This document shows positions 1 through 7,526 of a stretch of 22,380 nucleotides of DNA, one piece after another (position 1 is the stretch's first letter; each line of letters begins with the position of its first letter). The stretch comes from JAFHCF01 sp048497495 (GTDB lineage Bacteria > Pseudomonadota > Alphaproteobacteria > Rhizobiales > Ancalomicrobiaceae): assembly GCA_048497495.1 (NCBI GenBank), contig JAFHCF010000114.1:1-22380 (forward strand). Direction: 5' to 3'. The position numbers and the translations under genes were made by a program. The notes beneath the pieces are model-generated. The model saw nothing but the letters and a program-made list of their open reading frames with translations. It did no database searches and was not told the DNA's origin.

Positions 1-765
1 CTGGTCGACGAACGCGGCGCGCTCGACTTCTACCACGGGGGCTTGCGCGCTGTGGATGCCGGCGGCGCGCCGATCTTCGACCACGTCGACTATTCGACCT
101 ACGACGAGGTGCTGGAGGAAGAGGCCAAGTCCTGGTCCTACATGAAGTTCCCGCACATCCGCGCGCTCGGGGCGGAGAAGGGTTGGTACAAGGTCGGGCC
201 GCTCGCCCGGGTCCAGTCCTGCGACTTCATCCCCTCGCCGCTCGCCGATCTCGAGCGCAAGAAGATGATGGGGCTCGGCCACGGCAAACCGTTGATGGGC
301 ACCCTGTTCTATCATTGGGCCCGGCTGATCGAGATGTTGCACGCCGCCGAGGTGATCCGCGATCTGCTCGACGATCCCGACATCCTCGGCACCGATCTGA
401 TGGCGGACAAGGGCGACCGCAAGGGCGAGGCGGTCGGCGTCGTCGAGGCGCCGCGCGGCACGCTGTTCCACCACTACCGGGTGGACGACAACGACCTCGT
501 GACCTACTGCAACCTGATCGTCTCGACCACCAACAACAATCAGGCGATGAACGAGGCGATCCGCTCGGTGGCCAAGACCTATCTCGACGGCCGCGAGGTC
601 ACCGAGGGACTGCTCAACCACATCGAGGTCGCCATCCGCGCCTACGATCCCTGCCTCTCCTGCGCCACCCATGCCCTCGGGCAGATGCCGCTGGAGGTCG
701 ATCTGGTCGACGCTTCCGGGGTCCTGGTGCACCGGGGGCGGCGCAACATGGGCGGGGCGGCGTGA
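1..765 (+). CDS. hoxH: NAD-reducing [NiFe] hydrogenase large subunit HoxH (3' part)
   Basis: Catalytic subunit of a bidirectional, NAD-linked [NiFe] hydrogenase (group 3d type), which carries the Ni-Fe(CN)2CO site and interconverts H2 with protons and electrons in the cytoplasm. The frame is open from base 1, so the true start and the N-terminal L1 Cys pair lie upstream; 254 residues are visible. The C-terminal L2 motif DPCLSCATH is present (visible Cys 218 and 221, His 224). It is followed by a 30-residue tail starting ALGQMPL, which in this family is cut off after the His once nickel is inserted. The stop overlaps the start of the maturation protease gene (GTGA), so the two are translationally coupled. 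The family call is secure; the group 3d assignment rests on remembered similarity of the L2 region to HoxH. Confidence 0.93.
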   Translation: MVDERGALDFYHGGLRAVDAGGAPIFDHVDYSTYDEVLEEEAKSWSYMKFPHIRALGAEKGWYKVGPLARVQSCDFIPSPLADLERKKMMGLGHGKPLMGTLFYHWARLIEMLHAAEVIRDLLDDPDILGTDLMADKGDRKGEAVGVVEAPRGTLFHHYRVDDNDLVTYCNLIVSTTNNNQAMNEAIRSVAKTYLDGREVTEGLLNHIEVAIRAYDPCLSCATHALGQMPLEVDLVDASGVLVHRGRRNMGGAA

Positions 766-1271
766 CCGGCCGCGGTGCCACGGAAACGGCCGCGAAGACG
801 GCGCGGGTCGTCGTCCTCGGCTGGGGCAACGAATCGCGCGGCGACGACGGGCTCGGCCCGGCGCTGCTCAGGCGGATCGAGGCGCTGGGGCTCGCCCACG
901 TCACCGCGATCGAGGACTTCCAGCTCCAACTCGAGCATGCCCTCGACCTGAAGGGGGCGGATCTCGCCCTCTTCCTCGACGCCTCGGTCTCAGCCGCCGC
1001 GCCCTTCGCCTTCACCGAGACGGGGCCCCGCCTCGGCCTCACCCACACCTCCCACGCCATGGCGCCGGAGGCGGTGCTCGACGTCTTCACCCGCGTCATG
1101 GGCGAGACGCCGCCGCCGGCCTTCGTGTTGGGCGTGCGGGGGAATGCCTTCGAACTGGGCACGGATCTCGGCGCGGCGGCGGCGGCCAATCTGGAGGCTG
1201 CCTGGGCGTTCCTGTGGCCGCTGCTGGAGGCGCCTGATGTCGCGGTGTGGCGGAGGATGACGGGGGCGTGA
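762..1271 (+). CDS. hoxW: Hydrogenase maturation protease (HoxW/HybD family)
   Basis: Endopeptidase that removes the C-terminal tail of the hydrogenase large subunit after nickel insertion, locking the active site. It has 169 residues, the usual family size. The N-terminal signature is VLGWGNESRGDDGLG, and candidate nickel-sensing ligands match HybD: Asp29 (the HybD Glu16 position), Asp73 in LFLDA and His98 in TSHAMAP. I chose GTG at 762 because it overlaps the hoxH stop (GTGA) and places the signature near residue 18, where the family has it; the frame runs further upstream, but that part is a shadow of hoxH. The neighbouring HoxH still carries its cleavable tail, so this is its likely substrate. 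Confidence 0.9.
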   Translation: MTGRGATETAAKTARVVVLGWGNESRGDDGLGPALLRRIEALGLAHVTAIEDFQLQLEHALDLKGADLALFLDASVSAAAPFAFTETGPRLGLTHTSHAMAPEAVLDVFTRVMGETPPPAFVLGVRGNAFELGTDLGAAAAANLEAAWAFLWPLLEAPDVAVWRRMTGA

Positions 1272-1284
1272 GGGGACGTAGGCC

Positions 1285-1319
1285 CGTAGGGTGCATCAGC
1301 CGGAGGCGTAATGCACCGG
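1285..1319 (+). repeat. Palindromic repeat, copy A
   Basis: Begins CGTAGGGTGCAT and ends GCGTAATGCACCGG. It contains a 7-bp inverted repeat (GGTGCAT at 1290-1296, ATGCACC at 1311-1317), so it can fold into a hairpin. It is nearly identical to the reverse complement of 1361-1393. It looks like a dispersed REP-type chromosomal repeat; genome copy number cannot be judged from one window. Confidence 0.75.
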
Positions 1320-1360
1320 CGGCGCTCGTCGTCAGGTGCCGAGGTTCCTCGCGGACTCGG

Positions 1361-1393
1361 CCGGTGCATTACGCTTCGCTAATGCACCCTACG
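1361..1393 (-). repeat. Palindromic repeat, copy B (inverted relative to A)
   Basis: A tighter version of copy A on the opposite strand. Its 9-bp stem, GGTGCATTA (1363-1371) and TAATGCACC (1380-1388), encloses an 8-base loop. Copies A and B are separated by 41 bases and can also pair with each other to make a long two-armed structure, the head-to-head layout of REP/BIME elements. It sits just after hoxW and may also stop transcription out of the hydrogenase operon. No REP-associated transposase is in the window. Confidence 0.75.
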
Positions 1394-1443
1394 ACGTCGT
1401 GCCCGTCGCACGCATGGCTCCCCCCTCCCCTATTCGCCTTTCG

Positions 1444-1457
1444 TTGATCGACCTCAA
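1444..1457 (+). promoter_or_regulatory. FNR/FixK-like box upstream of ubiTUV
   Basis: TTGATCGACCTCAA matches the FNR/FixK consensus TTGAT-N4-ATCAA at nine of ten defined positions. It lies 92 bases before the ubiT start, in the gap between the repeat pair and the operon. In E. coli the ubiUVT genes are used anaerobically and come under Fnr control, so an oxygen-responsive CRP/FNR-family activator here makes biological sense. I do not see a convincing -10 element about 30 bases downstream, so the exact promoter is unresolved. Confidence 0.5.
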
Positions 1458-1549
1458 GGACGGGCCGGCCGCGAACGTGGAAAGGTCGCTCCTCGGGTTC
1501 GACCACCTCGCATCGGTCGGCCTCACCGCGTCCGCGCACCGGAACCGAG

Positions 1550-2113
1550 ATGACCGAAGCTCCCCTTCCCCATTTTCCCCGTCTGGTCGATCGGCTGATC
1601 GCCCGGCTGCCGACGTTGCCGCTCGACATGGCGCTGCGCCGCTTCATCGCCTCGCTCGCCGATCGGCACCCCGGCCTGTTCTCGCGATTGGATACCCAAG
1701 CGACCAAGGCCTTCCTGATCGATCCGACCGACGTGTCGATCGCCTTCCTGCTGCGGCCCGATCCGGCGATGCCGCGGCTCGAGGCGGTGAAACGGAGCGC
1801 CGACGGGACGATCACGGCGGCCTGCGACGCCCGCATCGCCGGGCCGCTGGCGGCTCTCGTCGGCATGGTGCACGGGGCGCTAGACGGCGACGCGCTGTTC
1901 TTCTCGCGCGACATCGTCATCGAGGGCGACACCGAGGCGGTGCTGGCGCTGCGCAACGCGGTCGACGACGCCGAGATCGATCTGGCGGCGGAGGTCGCGG
2001 CGATCTTCGGGCCGGCGTCGGCGGTCGTCGCCGAAGTCTTGCGCCGCGCCGCGCCGATCGGCGAACGGATGACCGGCGTGACGCTGACCCGCGCCGGAGG
2101 GACCCGGGCATGA
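1550..2113 (+). CDS. ubiT: Anaerobic ubiquinone accessory factor UbiT (SCP2 lipid-binding domain)
   Basis: UbiT is an SCP2-fold lipid carrier that, with UbiU and UbiV, supports oxygen-independent ubiquinone synthesis, presumably by binding the polyprenyl intermediates. The 187 residues start MTEAPLPHFPRLVDRLIARL, the helical leader typical of the family. The SCP2 domain (roughly residues 25-135) includes AFLIDPTDVSIAF and a run ending ALVGMVHGALDGDALFFSRDI, where the DALFF segment is a recognisable UbiT feature. Its stop overlaps the ubiU start (ATGA). The SD is weak (GGA/GAG purines just before the ATG). The identification is strengthened by the two unmistakable partner genes that follow. 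Confidence 0.88.
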   Translation: MTEAPLPHFPRLVDRLIARLPTLPLDMALRRFIASLADRHPGLFSRLDTQATKAFLIDPTDVSIAFLLRPDPAMPRLEAVKRSADGTITAACDARIAGPLAALVGMVHGALDGDALFFSRDIVIEGDTEAVLALRNAVDDAEIDLAAEVAAIFGPASAVVAEVLRRAAPIGERMTGVTLTRAGGTRA

Positions 2114-3114
2114 ACGTCACCGCATCGCTCGCGCGTCCCGAACTGGTCTGCCCGGCGGGCACCCCGGCGGCGTTCAGGACCGCCGTCGAGGCCGGCGCCG
2201 ACGCGATCTATTGCGGCTTCCGCGACGAGACCAACGCCCGCAACTTCCCCGGCCTGAACTTCAGCCCGCGGGAGATGACCGACTCGATCCGCTTCGCCCA
2301 CGACCACGGCGCCAAGGTTCTGGTGGCGATCAACACCTTCCCGCGCGCCGGCGCCGAGGCCCTGTGGCACGAGGCGGTGGCGCGAGCTGAAGGGGCCGGC
2401 GCCGATGCGGTGATCCTCGCCGACCTCGGCCTGATCGCCCATGCGGCGGAGAAACATCCGAAGCTGCGCCTCCATCTGTCGGTGCAGGCGGCGGCGTCGA
2501 ACCCCGACGCGATCCGCTTCTATGCCGAGACCTTCGGTATCAAGCGGGTGGTGCTGCCGCGCATCCTCACCGTGCCCGAGATCGCCGCGATCAATGCCGA
2601 GATCCCCTGCGAGACCGAGGTCTTCGTCTTCGGCGGGCTCTGCGTCATGGCCGAGGGGCGCTGCTCCTTGTCCTCCCACGCCACGGGCAAGTCGCCCAAC
2701 ATGAACGGCGTGTGCTCGCCGCCGAGCCACGTGCTCTACCGGGAAGAGGGCGACGAGTTGGTCGCCAAGCTCGGCGCCTACACCATCGACCGCACCGCGA
2801 AGGGGGTCGCCGCCCCCTATCCGACCCTGTGCAAGGGGCGCTTCACCGCCGGCGGCTATTCCGGCCACGTCTTCGAGGATCCGGTCAGCCTCGACGCGGC
2901 GCAGTTGATCCCGCCCTTGTGCGCGGCCGGCGTCACCGCCTTCAAGATCGAGGGCCGGCAGCGCAGCCGCGCCTATACCCAGGCCGTGGTCGCCGCCTTC
3001 CGCAAGGCGATCGACGACCACATGGCCGGCCGGCCGATCGCCCCCGACATGACCCGGCGCCTGGCCGAGGGCCAGACCACCACCGCCGGCGCCTACAAGA
3101 AGACCTGGAGATGA
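2110..3114 (+). CDS. ubiU: Anaerobic ubiquinone hydroxylation protein UbiU (U32 family)
   Basis: One half of the UbiU-UbiV heterodimer, an Fe-S enzyme of the U32 'peptidase' family that hydroxylates the ubiquinone ring without O2; prephenate has been proposed as the hydroxyl donor. The 334 residues open with ELVCPAGTPAAFRTAVEAGA, the U32 signature. Four cysteines at 178, 185, 202 and 241 have the same spacing (7, 17, 39) as the [4Fe-4S] ligands of E. coli UbiU. C178 lies in FGGLCVMAEGRC and C202 in NGVCSPP. It overlaps ubiT upstream and ubiV downstream by ATGA, so the three should be made in matched amounts. Confidence 0.95.
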   Translation: MNVTASLARPELVCPAGTPAAFRTAVEAGADAIYCGFRDETNARNFPGLNFSPREMTDSIRFAHDHGAKVLVAINTFPRAGAEALWHEAVARAEGAGADAVILADLGLIAHAAEKHPKLRLHLSVQAAASNPDAIRFYAETFGIKRVVLPRILTVPEIAAINAEIPCETEVFVFGGLCVMAEGRCSLSSHATGKSPNMNGVCSPPSHVLYREEGDELVAKLGAYTIDRTAKGVAAPYPTLCKGRFTAGGYSGHVFEDPVSLDAAQLIPPLCAAGVTAFKIEGRQRSRAYTQAVVAAFRKAIDDHMAGRPIAPDMTRRLAEGQTTTAGAYKKTWR

Positions 3115-4040
3115 GCCCGATGGCCGCGACCGCCCCCGCCCTGGTCATGGGTCCGGTGCTCTACAATTGGCCGGTCGAGACCTGGGCCGACTTCCTCGCC
3201 CATGTCGCCGACGAGGTCGACGTCGACCGCGTCCATGTCGGCGAGGTGGTGTGCTCCAAGCGCGAGCCGTTCTTCGCCGATCGGCTGCCGGAGGTGATCG
3301 AACGGTTGCGGCGCGGCGGCAAGACCGTGGTGGTCGACACGCTGGCCCTCGTCACGCTCAAGCGCGAACGCCAGATCGTCGCCGATCTCGCCGCCCTCGA
3401 CGGGGTGGAGATCGAGATCAACGACTTCACGCCCTTGGCGACGCTCGCGCCGGGCCGGCGCTTCGCCGTCTCGCCGCTGGTCAACGTCTACAACGAGGGC
3501 ACGCTCGGCTGGCTGGCGAAACGCGGGGCGTGGTCGGTGTGCCTGCCGCCGGAACTGCCGCTCGCCTCGATCGAGGCCTTGGCGCGCGAGGGGACGCGGC
3601 TCGGGGTCGAGACCCAGGTCTTCGCCTTCGGCCGGCTGCCGCTCGCCATCTCCGGGCGCTGCTACCACGCCCGTATCCACGGGCTCGCCAAGGACAGTTG
3701 CCGCTTCATCTGCGCCGAGGATCCCGACGGGCTCGAGGTCGACACACTCGACGGCGAGGCGTTCCTGGCGATCAACGGCGTCCAGACCCTGTCGCAGGAC
3801 TGCGCCGTGACGATGGGCGAGATCGACGCGCTCGTCGCCGCCGGCGTCCAGGCCTTCCGCCTCTCGCCGCAGACCGGCGACATGGGCGCGGTGGCCGCCG
3901 CCTTCCGCGACCGACTGGCCGGCCGCATCGACGGGGCGGAGGCGATGACCCGGCTTTCCGCCTGCGGGCTGAAGGTGCCGCTCGGGCCGGCGATGACCAG
4001 CCGAACCTGGACCCCGGCCAACACGCCGGCGCGCGGATGA
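3111..4040 (+). CDS. ubiV: Anaerobic ubiquinone hydroxylation protein UbiV (U32 family)
   Basis: The second half of the UbiU-UbiV Fe-S heterodimer. The 309 residues begin with the LVMGPVLYNWP stretch characteristic of UbiV. Candidate [4Fe-4S] ligands are Cys48 (in GEVVCSKREPF), Cys184 (SGRCYHAR), Cys197 and Cys201 (CRFIC). The 13- and 4-residue spacings match E. coli UbiV. ATG at 3111 overlaps the ubiU stop (ATGA); a second in-frame ATG at 3120 is possible and would lose only three residues. With ubiT and ubiU it forms a complete ubiTUV set, implying that the host makes ubiquinone under anoxia. Confidence 0.95.
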   Translation: MSPMAATAPALVMGPVLYNWPVETWADFLAHVADEVDVDRVHVGEVVCSKREPFFADRLPEVIERLRRGGKTVVVDTLALVTLKRERQIVADLAALDGVEIEINDFTPLATLAPGRRFAVSPLVNVYNEGTLGWLAKRGAWSVCLPPELPLASIEALAREGTRLGVETQVFAFGRLPLAISGRCYHARIHGLAKDSCRFICAEDPDGLEVDTLDGEAFLAINGVQTLSQDCAVTMGEIDALVAAGVQAFRLSPQTGDMGAVAAAFRDRLAGRIDGAEAMTRLSACGLKVPLGPAMTSRTWTPANTPARG

Positions 4041-4087
4041 GGCCCAAGGACGACGGATCGCTCGCACGCCGCCCTTGATCTCGCCAT

Positions 4088-4137
4088 CGACCCCGTGTTG
4101 ACTCGGGCGTGACGCGGCGGCGACCTCATCGGGGTCG
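4088..4137. repeat. 8-bp inverted repeat upstream of gspE
   Basis: CGACCCCG (4088-4095) and CGGGGTCG (4130-4137) are a perfect inverted pair 34 bases apart in the 118-base gap between ubiV and gspE. A good -35-like hexamer, TTGACT (4098-4103), lies between the arms, but no matching -10 is evident. It could be an operator pair, a leader hairpin or chance in GC-rich DNA. Confidence 0.25.
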
Positions 4138-4158
4138 GCTCGCCGCCTCGGGGGTGAG

Positions 4159-5829
4159 ATGGCCACGGCGACGAACGAAACCTTCATCGACCATCTCGCC
4201 CGCCTCGGCCTGGTCGCGGCCGGAACGCCGCTGCCCGCGCCCGACGCCGGCGGCCTCAGGGCGCTGCTCGAGCGCACGACGCTGGAGCCGACCGACTTCG
4301 CCGATCGGATCGCCGAACATTTCGGCCTGCCGCGCGCCGGCCTCGAGGCGATGCAGGCGGGTCGGCCGCTGATCTCCGGCCTGTCGCGGCCGTTCCTGCG
4401 CGATCACGCGGTCTATCCATGGGAGACGGCGGCGGGGGAGGCGCGGCTGGCGCTCGCCGATCCGACCGACGTCGCCTCGCTCCGGGTGCTCGAACTCACC
4501 CTCGGCCGGCCGGTGAAGCGCGAGGTGGCGAGTTTCGAGGAGATCGACGCGCTGCTGCGGGCCCAGACCGGCGGCGAGACGGAGACCCTGGACGGGATCG
4601 GCGACGCCGGTCCGCCGCGCGACGCCGACGATCTCGACGATCTGCGCGACATGGCGAGCGGGGCGCCGGTGGTGCGCGCCGTCAACGAACTCTTCGAGCG
4701 GGCGGTGGAGGCGCGGGCCACCGACATCCACGTCGAACCCTTCCGCAACACCCTCCAGGTGCGACTGCGCGTCGACGGCCTGCTCAACCAGATCCCCGCG
4801 CCGCCGGCGGCGATGGCGCGGGCGGTGGTGTCGCGCATCAAGATCCTCGCCGGCCTCAACATCGCCGAGCGCCGCCTGCCCCAGGACGGCCGCGCCCGCA
4901 TCCGGGTCGGGACGGCGGAGATCGACCTGCGCATCGCCACCATGCCGATGGCCCATGGCGAGGCGGCGATCGTGCGCCTGCTCGAGCGCAATCAGCGGCT
5001 GGTCAACCTGTCGCGCCTCGGCCTCTCCGACCGCGATCGCGCCGTGATCGAGCATCATATCGAGGCGCCGCACGGGATGATCGTCGTCACCGGTCCGACC
5101 GGCTCGGGCAAGACGACGACGATCGCCGCCATCCTCGCCCATCTCAACCAGCCGCTGCGCAAGATCCTGACCATCGAGGATCCGATCGAATACGAGATCA
5201 CCGGGGTCAACCAGAGCCAGGTCAAGCCGGCGATCGGCCTGACCTTCGCGACCGCCCTGCGCGCCTTCCTGCGCCAGGACCCGGACGTCATCATGGTCGG
5301 CGAAATGCGCGACGGCGAGACCGCCAAGATCGGCGTCCAGGCCTCGCTGACCGGCCATCTGGTGGTGACGACGCTGCACACCAACACCGCCGCCGCCGCC
5401 GTCATGCGCCTCGCCGACATGGGGGTGGAGCCCTATCTGCTGGCCTCGACGCTGCGCCTCATCGTCGGCCAACGGCTGGTCAGGGTACTGTGCCCGGAAT
5501 GCCGGACGGTGGAGCGGATCGAGCCGGCCGCGATGGCGCGCGAGCCGCGTTACGCCGCCCTCGGCCTGAAGGCGGGCGACGGCGTCGGCAAGGCGGTCGG
5601 CTGTCCCCATTGCGCCGGCTCGGGCTATCGCGGCCGCATGGCGGTGTTCGAGGTGCTGGAGGTGAGCGAGCCGATCCGGCGGATGATCACCCGGGGCACC
5701 GGCGACAGTGAGATCGAGGCGCAGGCGGAGGCCGAGGGCATGGCGACGATGATCGCCGACGGGCTCTCCAAGTGCCGCGCCGGCCTGACCTCGATCGACG
5801 AGATTCTCCGCGTCACGGCGAGCCGATGA
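4159..5829 (+). CDS. gspE: Type II secretion ATPase GspE
   Basis: Cytoplasmic hexameric ATPase that powers pseudopilus assembly in the type II secretion system. The 556 residues show the expected order: an N-terminal N1E domain (about 1-140), an N2E domain around 160-270, and the motor domain. Walker A GPTGSGKT is at 312-319. The Asp box and Walker B region DVIMVGEMRD starts near 376. The zinc-binding tetracysteine module has CPEC at 445-448 and CPHC at 482-485, followed by GYRGR. The start ATG is preceded by a GGGGTGAG purine run. It opens the plus-strand T2SS cluster, and its stop overlaps gspF (ATGA). The zinc module and nearby pseudopilin genes favour GspE over a PilB or PilT ATPase. Confidence 0.95.
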   Translation: MATATNETFIDHLARLGLVAAGTPLPAPDAGGLRALLERTTLEPTDFADRIAEHFGLPRAGLEAMQAGRPLISGLSRPFLRDHAVYPWETAAGEARLALADPTDVASLRVLELTLGRPVKREVASFEEIDALLRAQTGGETETLDGIGDAGPPRDADDLDDLRDMASGAPVVRAVNELFERAVEARATDIHVEPFRNTLQVRLRVDGLLNQIPAPPAAMARAVVSRIKILAGLNIAERRLPQDGRARIRVGTAEIDLRIATMPMAHGEAAIVRLLERNQRLVNLSRLGLSDRDRAVIEHHIEAPHGMIVVTGPTGSGKTTTIAAILAHLNQPLRKILTIEDPIEYEITGVNQSQVKPAIGLTFATALRAFLRQDPDVIMVGEMRDGETAKIGVQASLTGHLVVTTLHTNTAAAAVMRLADMGVEPYLLASTLRLIVGQRLVRVLCPECRTVERIEPAAMAREPRYAALGLKAGDGVGKAVGCPHCAGSGYRGRMAVFEVLEVSEPIRRMITRGTGDSEIEAQAEAEGMATMIADGLSKCRAGLTSIDEILRVTASR

Positions 5830-7034
5830 CCATGGCCCAGGTGCGCTACAAGGCCCTCGACGCCGGCGGACGCTTCGTCAGCGGGACGATGGAGGCGGCG
5901 AGCGAGCAGGACGCCGCCGAGCGGCTGACGCGCGGCGGCCACGTGGTCCTGGAAACGGCGTCGGGCAGGACCGCCGAGGCCGGCTCGAGCTTCTTCTCCT
6001 TCGGCAAGAAGGCCGGCGGGCGCGACGTCACCACCTTCCTGCACGATCTGGCGCTGGTGCTGCGCGCCGGCCTGCCGCTCGACGAAGCCTTGGCTCTGCT
6101 CGCCTCCGAGGAGAGTGGATCGATCGCGGCGGTGTCGAGGGATCTGCGCCGCTCGGTCACCGGCGGGGCGTCGCTGGCCGAGGCGATGGCCGGCCACGGG
6201 CGGCTGTTCGGCGCCGACGTCGTCACCATGGTGCGGGTGGCGGAGGCCGCCGGCAACATCGACAAGGTACTGCAGTCGGTCGCCGAGGCGCGGGCGAAGT
6301 CGGAGCGGTTGACCGAGACGATCTCGTCGTCGCTGCGCTATCCCGCCTTCCTGCTCATGGCGGCCGCCGCCGTGCTGCTCTTCTTCCTCACCGTGGTGGT
6401 GCCGCAGTTCGCCGGCGTGCTGCGCGACTTCGGAGCGAAGCAGACCGGGATCGTCGGTTTCGTCCTCTCCGCCTCCGATCTCCTGGTCGAGGACGGCGAG
6501 GTGATCGGCGCGGCGGCGGCGGCCGTCGTCCTCGCGCTCTTCCTGATCTTCCGCCGGCCGCAGGCGCGGGCGCGGGTAGGCGAGATGCTGGCGCGGCTGC
6601 CGGGCCTCTCGGGACTGGTGATGCTGCGGCGCACCGCCGTCTTCTGCGGCGGCCTCGCGACACTGCTGGCCAACGGCGTCACCCTGACCGAGGCGCTGCG
6701 GGTGCTGGCCGATCTGCCGGGAGCGACGGGCACCGGACTGCAGCGGGTGGTCGAGGGGGTTCGGCGCGGCAAGCGGCTGGTCGAGGCGATCGCCCAGGAG
6801 AACTATCTGCCGGCGCTCGCCCTCAACATGCTCAGGCTCGGCGAGGAGACCGGCGAACTCGCCGAAATCGCCCGGCGCACCGCCGACTTCTACGAGACCA
6901 AGCTCGGCGCCCGGCTCGACCGGCTCGCCGGCATCGTCGGGCCGGCGGCGATCATCGGCATCGCGGTCATGGTCGGCGGGCTGATCGTTTCCATACTTTC
7001 CGCGCTATTGAGCATCAATCAATTGGTGCTGTAG
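5826..7034 (+). CDS. gspF: Type II secretion inner-membrane platform protein GspF
   Basis: Polytopic inner-membrane protein of the T2SS assembly platform that couples GspE to pseudopilus extension. The 402 residues start with MAQVRYKALDAGGRFVSG, the family's N-terminal motif. Two repeated T2SSF domains follow, each with FLHDLALVLRAGLPLDEAL-like sequence (near 75-95 and, in the second copy, FCGGLATLLANGVTLTEAL near 275-295). Hydrophobic segments lie near 173-195, 225-245 and 372-395. ATG at 5826 overlaps the gspE stop; a second in-frame ATG at 5832 is an alternative. A 42-base gap separates it from gspG. Confidence 0.95.
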   Translation: MTMAQVRYKALDAGGRFVSGTMEAASEQDAAERLTRGGHVVLETASGRTAEAGSSFFSFGKKAGGRDVTTFLHDLALVLRAGLPLDEALALLASEESGSIAAVSRDLRRSVTGGASLAEAMAGHGRLFGADVVTMVRVAEAAGNIDKVLQSVAEARAKSERLTETISSSLRYPAFLLMAAAAVLLFFLTVVVPQFAGVLRDFGAKQTGIVGFVLSASDLLVEDGEVIGAAAAAVVLALFLIFRRPQARARVGEMLARLPGLSGLVMLRRTAVFCGGLATLLANGVTLTEALRVLADLPGATGTGLQRVVEGVRRGKRLVEAIAQENYLPALALNMLRLGEETGELAEIARRTADFYETKLGARLDRLAGIVGPAAIIGIAVMVGGLIVSILSALLSINQLVL

Positions 7035-7076
7035 GGTCGGGCGACGGCGCGCCGCCGGACGGGAAGGATCGAATTC

Positions 7077-7526
7077 ATGCGGTTGACCAGGACTTCGGAG
7101 CGGACCGTGGTGGCGGGTTCGGCGAACGCCGGCTTCACCCTGGTCGAGATGCTGGTCGTCCTGGTGATCATCGGCCTGATCATGGGCCTGGTCGGACCCC
7201 GCGTGCTCAACTACCTGACCGACGCGCGCGAGAAGACCGCCAAGATCCAGATCGAGAGCTTCAAGAGCTCGATCGACCTCTACTATCTCGACACCGCCCG
7301 CTATCCGACGACGAGCGAGGGCCTCAACGCCCTGGTCAAGAAGCCGAGCGGCATCGACGGCTGGAACGGGCCCTACCTGCGCGGCGGCAAATTGCCCAAC
7401 GATCCCTGGGGCCGCCCCTACGTCTATCGGTCGCCGGCCGAGAGGGCGCCCTACGAGATCACCACGCTCGGACCGCAGGGACGAGAAGGAGGGGCCGGCG
7501 GTGGCACGAGGAGCCAACAGCGCTGA
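7077..7526 (+). CDS. gspG: Major pseudopilin GspG
   Basis: Main subunit of the T2SS pseudopilus. The 149-residue precursor has a 19-residue leader ending NAG, then FTLVEMLVVLVIIGLI with the conserved Glu at +5, so prepilin peptidase should cut after Gly19. The body carries GspG hallmarks: LYYLDTARYPTTSEGL, a GPYLR motif, and NDPWGRPYVYRSP at about 108-120. The C-terminus is unusual. Where GspG normally ends with an Asp-containing calcium-binding loop (the GxDGxxGGxGxxADI pattern), this one reads LGPQGREGGAGGGTRSQQR, with no aspartate. An SD-like GGAAGG is about 10 bases before the ATG. The extreme 3' end overlaps gspH in another frame. Confidence 0.95.
   Translation: MRLTRTSERTVVAGSANAGFTLVEMLVVLVIIGLIMGLVGPRVLNYLTDAREKTAKIQIESFKSSIDLYYLDTARYPTTSEGLNALVKKPSGIDGWNGPYLRGGKLPNDPWGRPYVYRSPAERAPYEITTLGPQGREGGAGGGTRSQQR
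7486..7492 (+). promoter_or_regulatory. Strong ribosome binding site for gspH inside gspG
   Basis: AAGGAGG, 8 bases before GTG 7501, is an almost ideal Shine-Dalgarno sequence and decides the gspH start. It lies within the codons for Glu137-Gly139 of GspG, so one DNA stretch both encodes the GspG tail and loads ribosomes on gspH. Confidence 0.75.

Noticed and set aside
1247..1447. Small open frame reading through the palindromic repeats
   Set aside because: The translation comes from repeat sequence and has no SD; frames of this kind are common false annotations over such repeats.
1336..2109. Long upstream extension of the ubiU frame
   Set aside because: It overlaps ubiT entirely and crosses a palindromic repeat. 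UbiU homologues start at the ATG that overlaps the ubiT stop.
1369..3021. Long minus-strand open frame opposite ubiT/ubiU
   Set aside because: It is an antisense shadow caused by high GC at the third codon position; the Arg/Gly/Asp-rich translation has no domain and the sense strand is clearly coding.
7470..7526. Possible frameshift at the end of gspG restoring the usual acidic tail
   Set aside because: Reading the other frames gives no GxDGxxGGxGxxADI-like ending, and the next frame is the start of gspH with its own strong SD.
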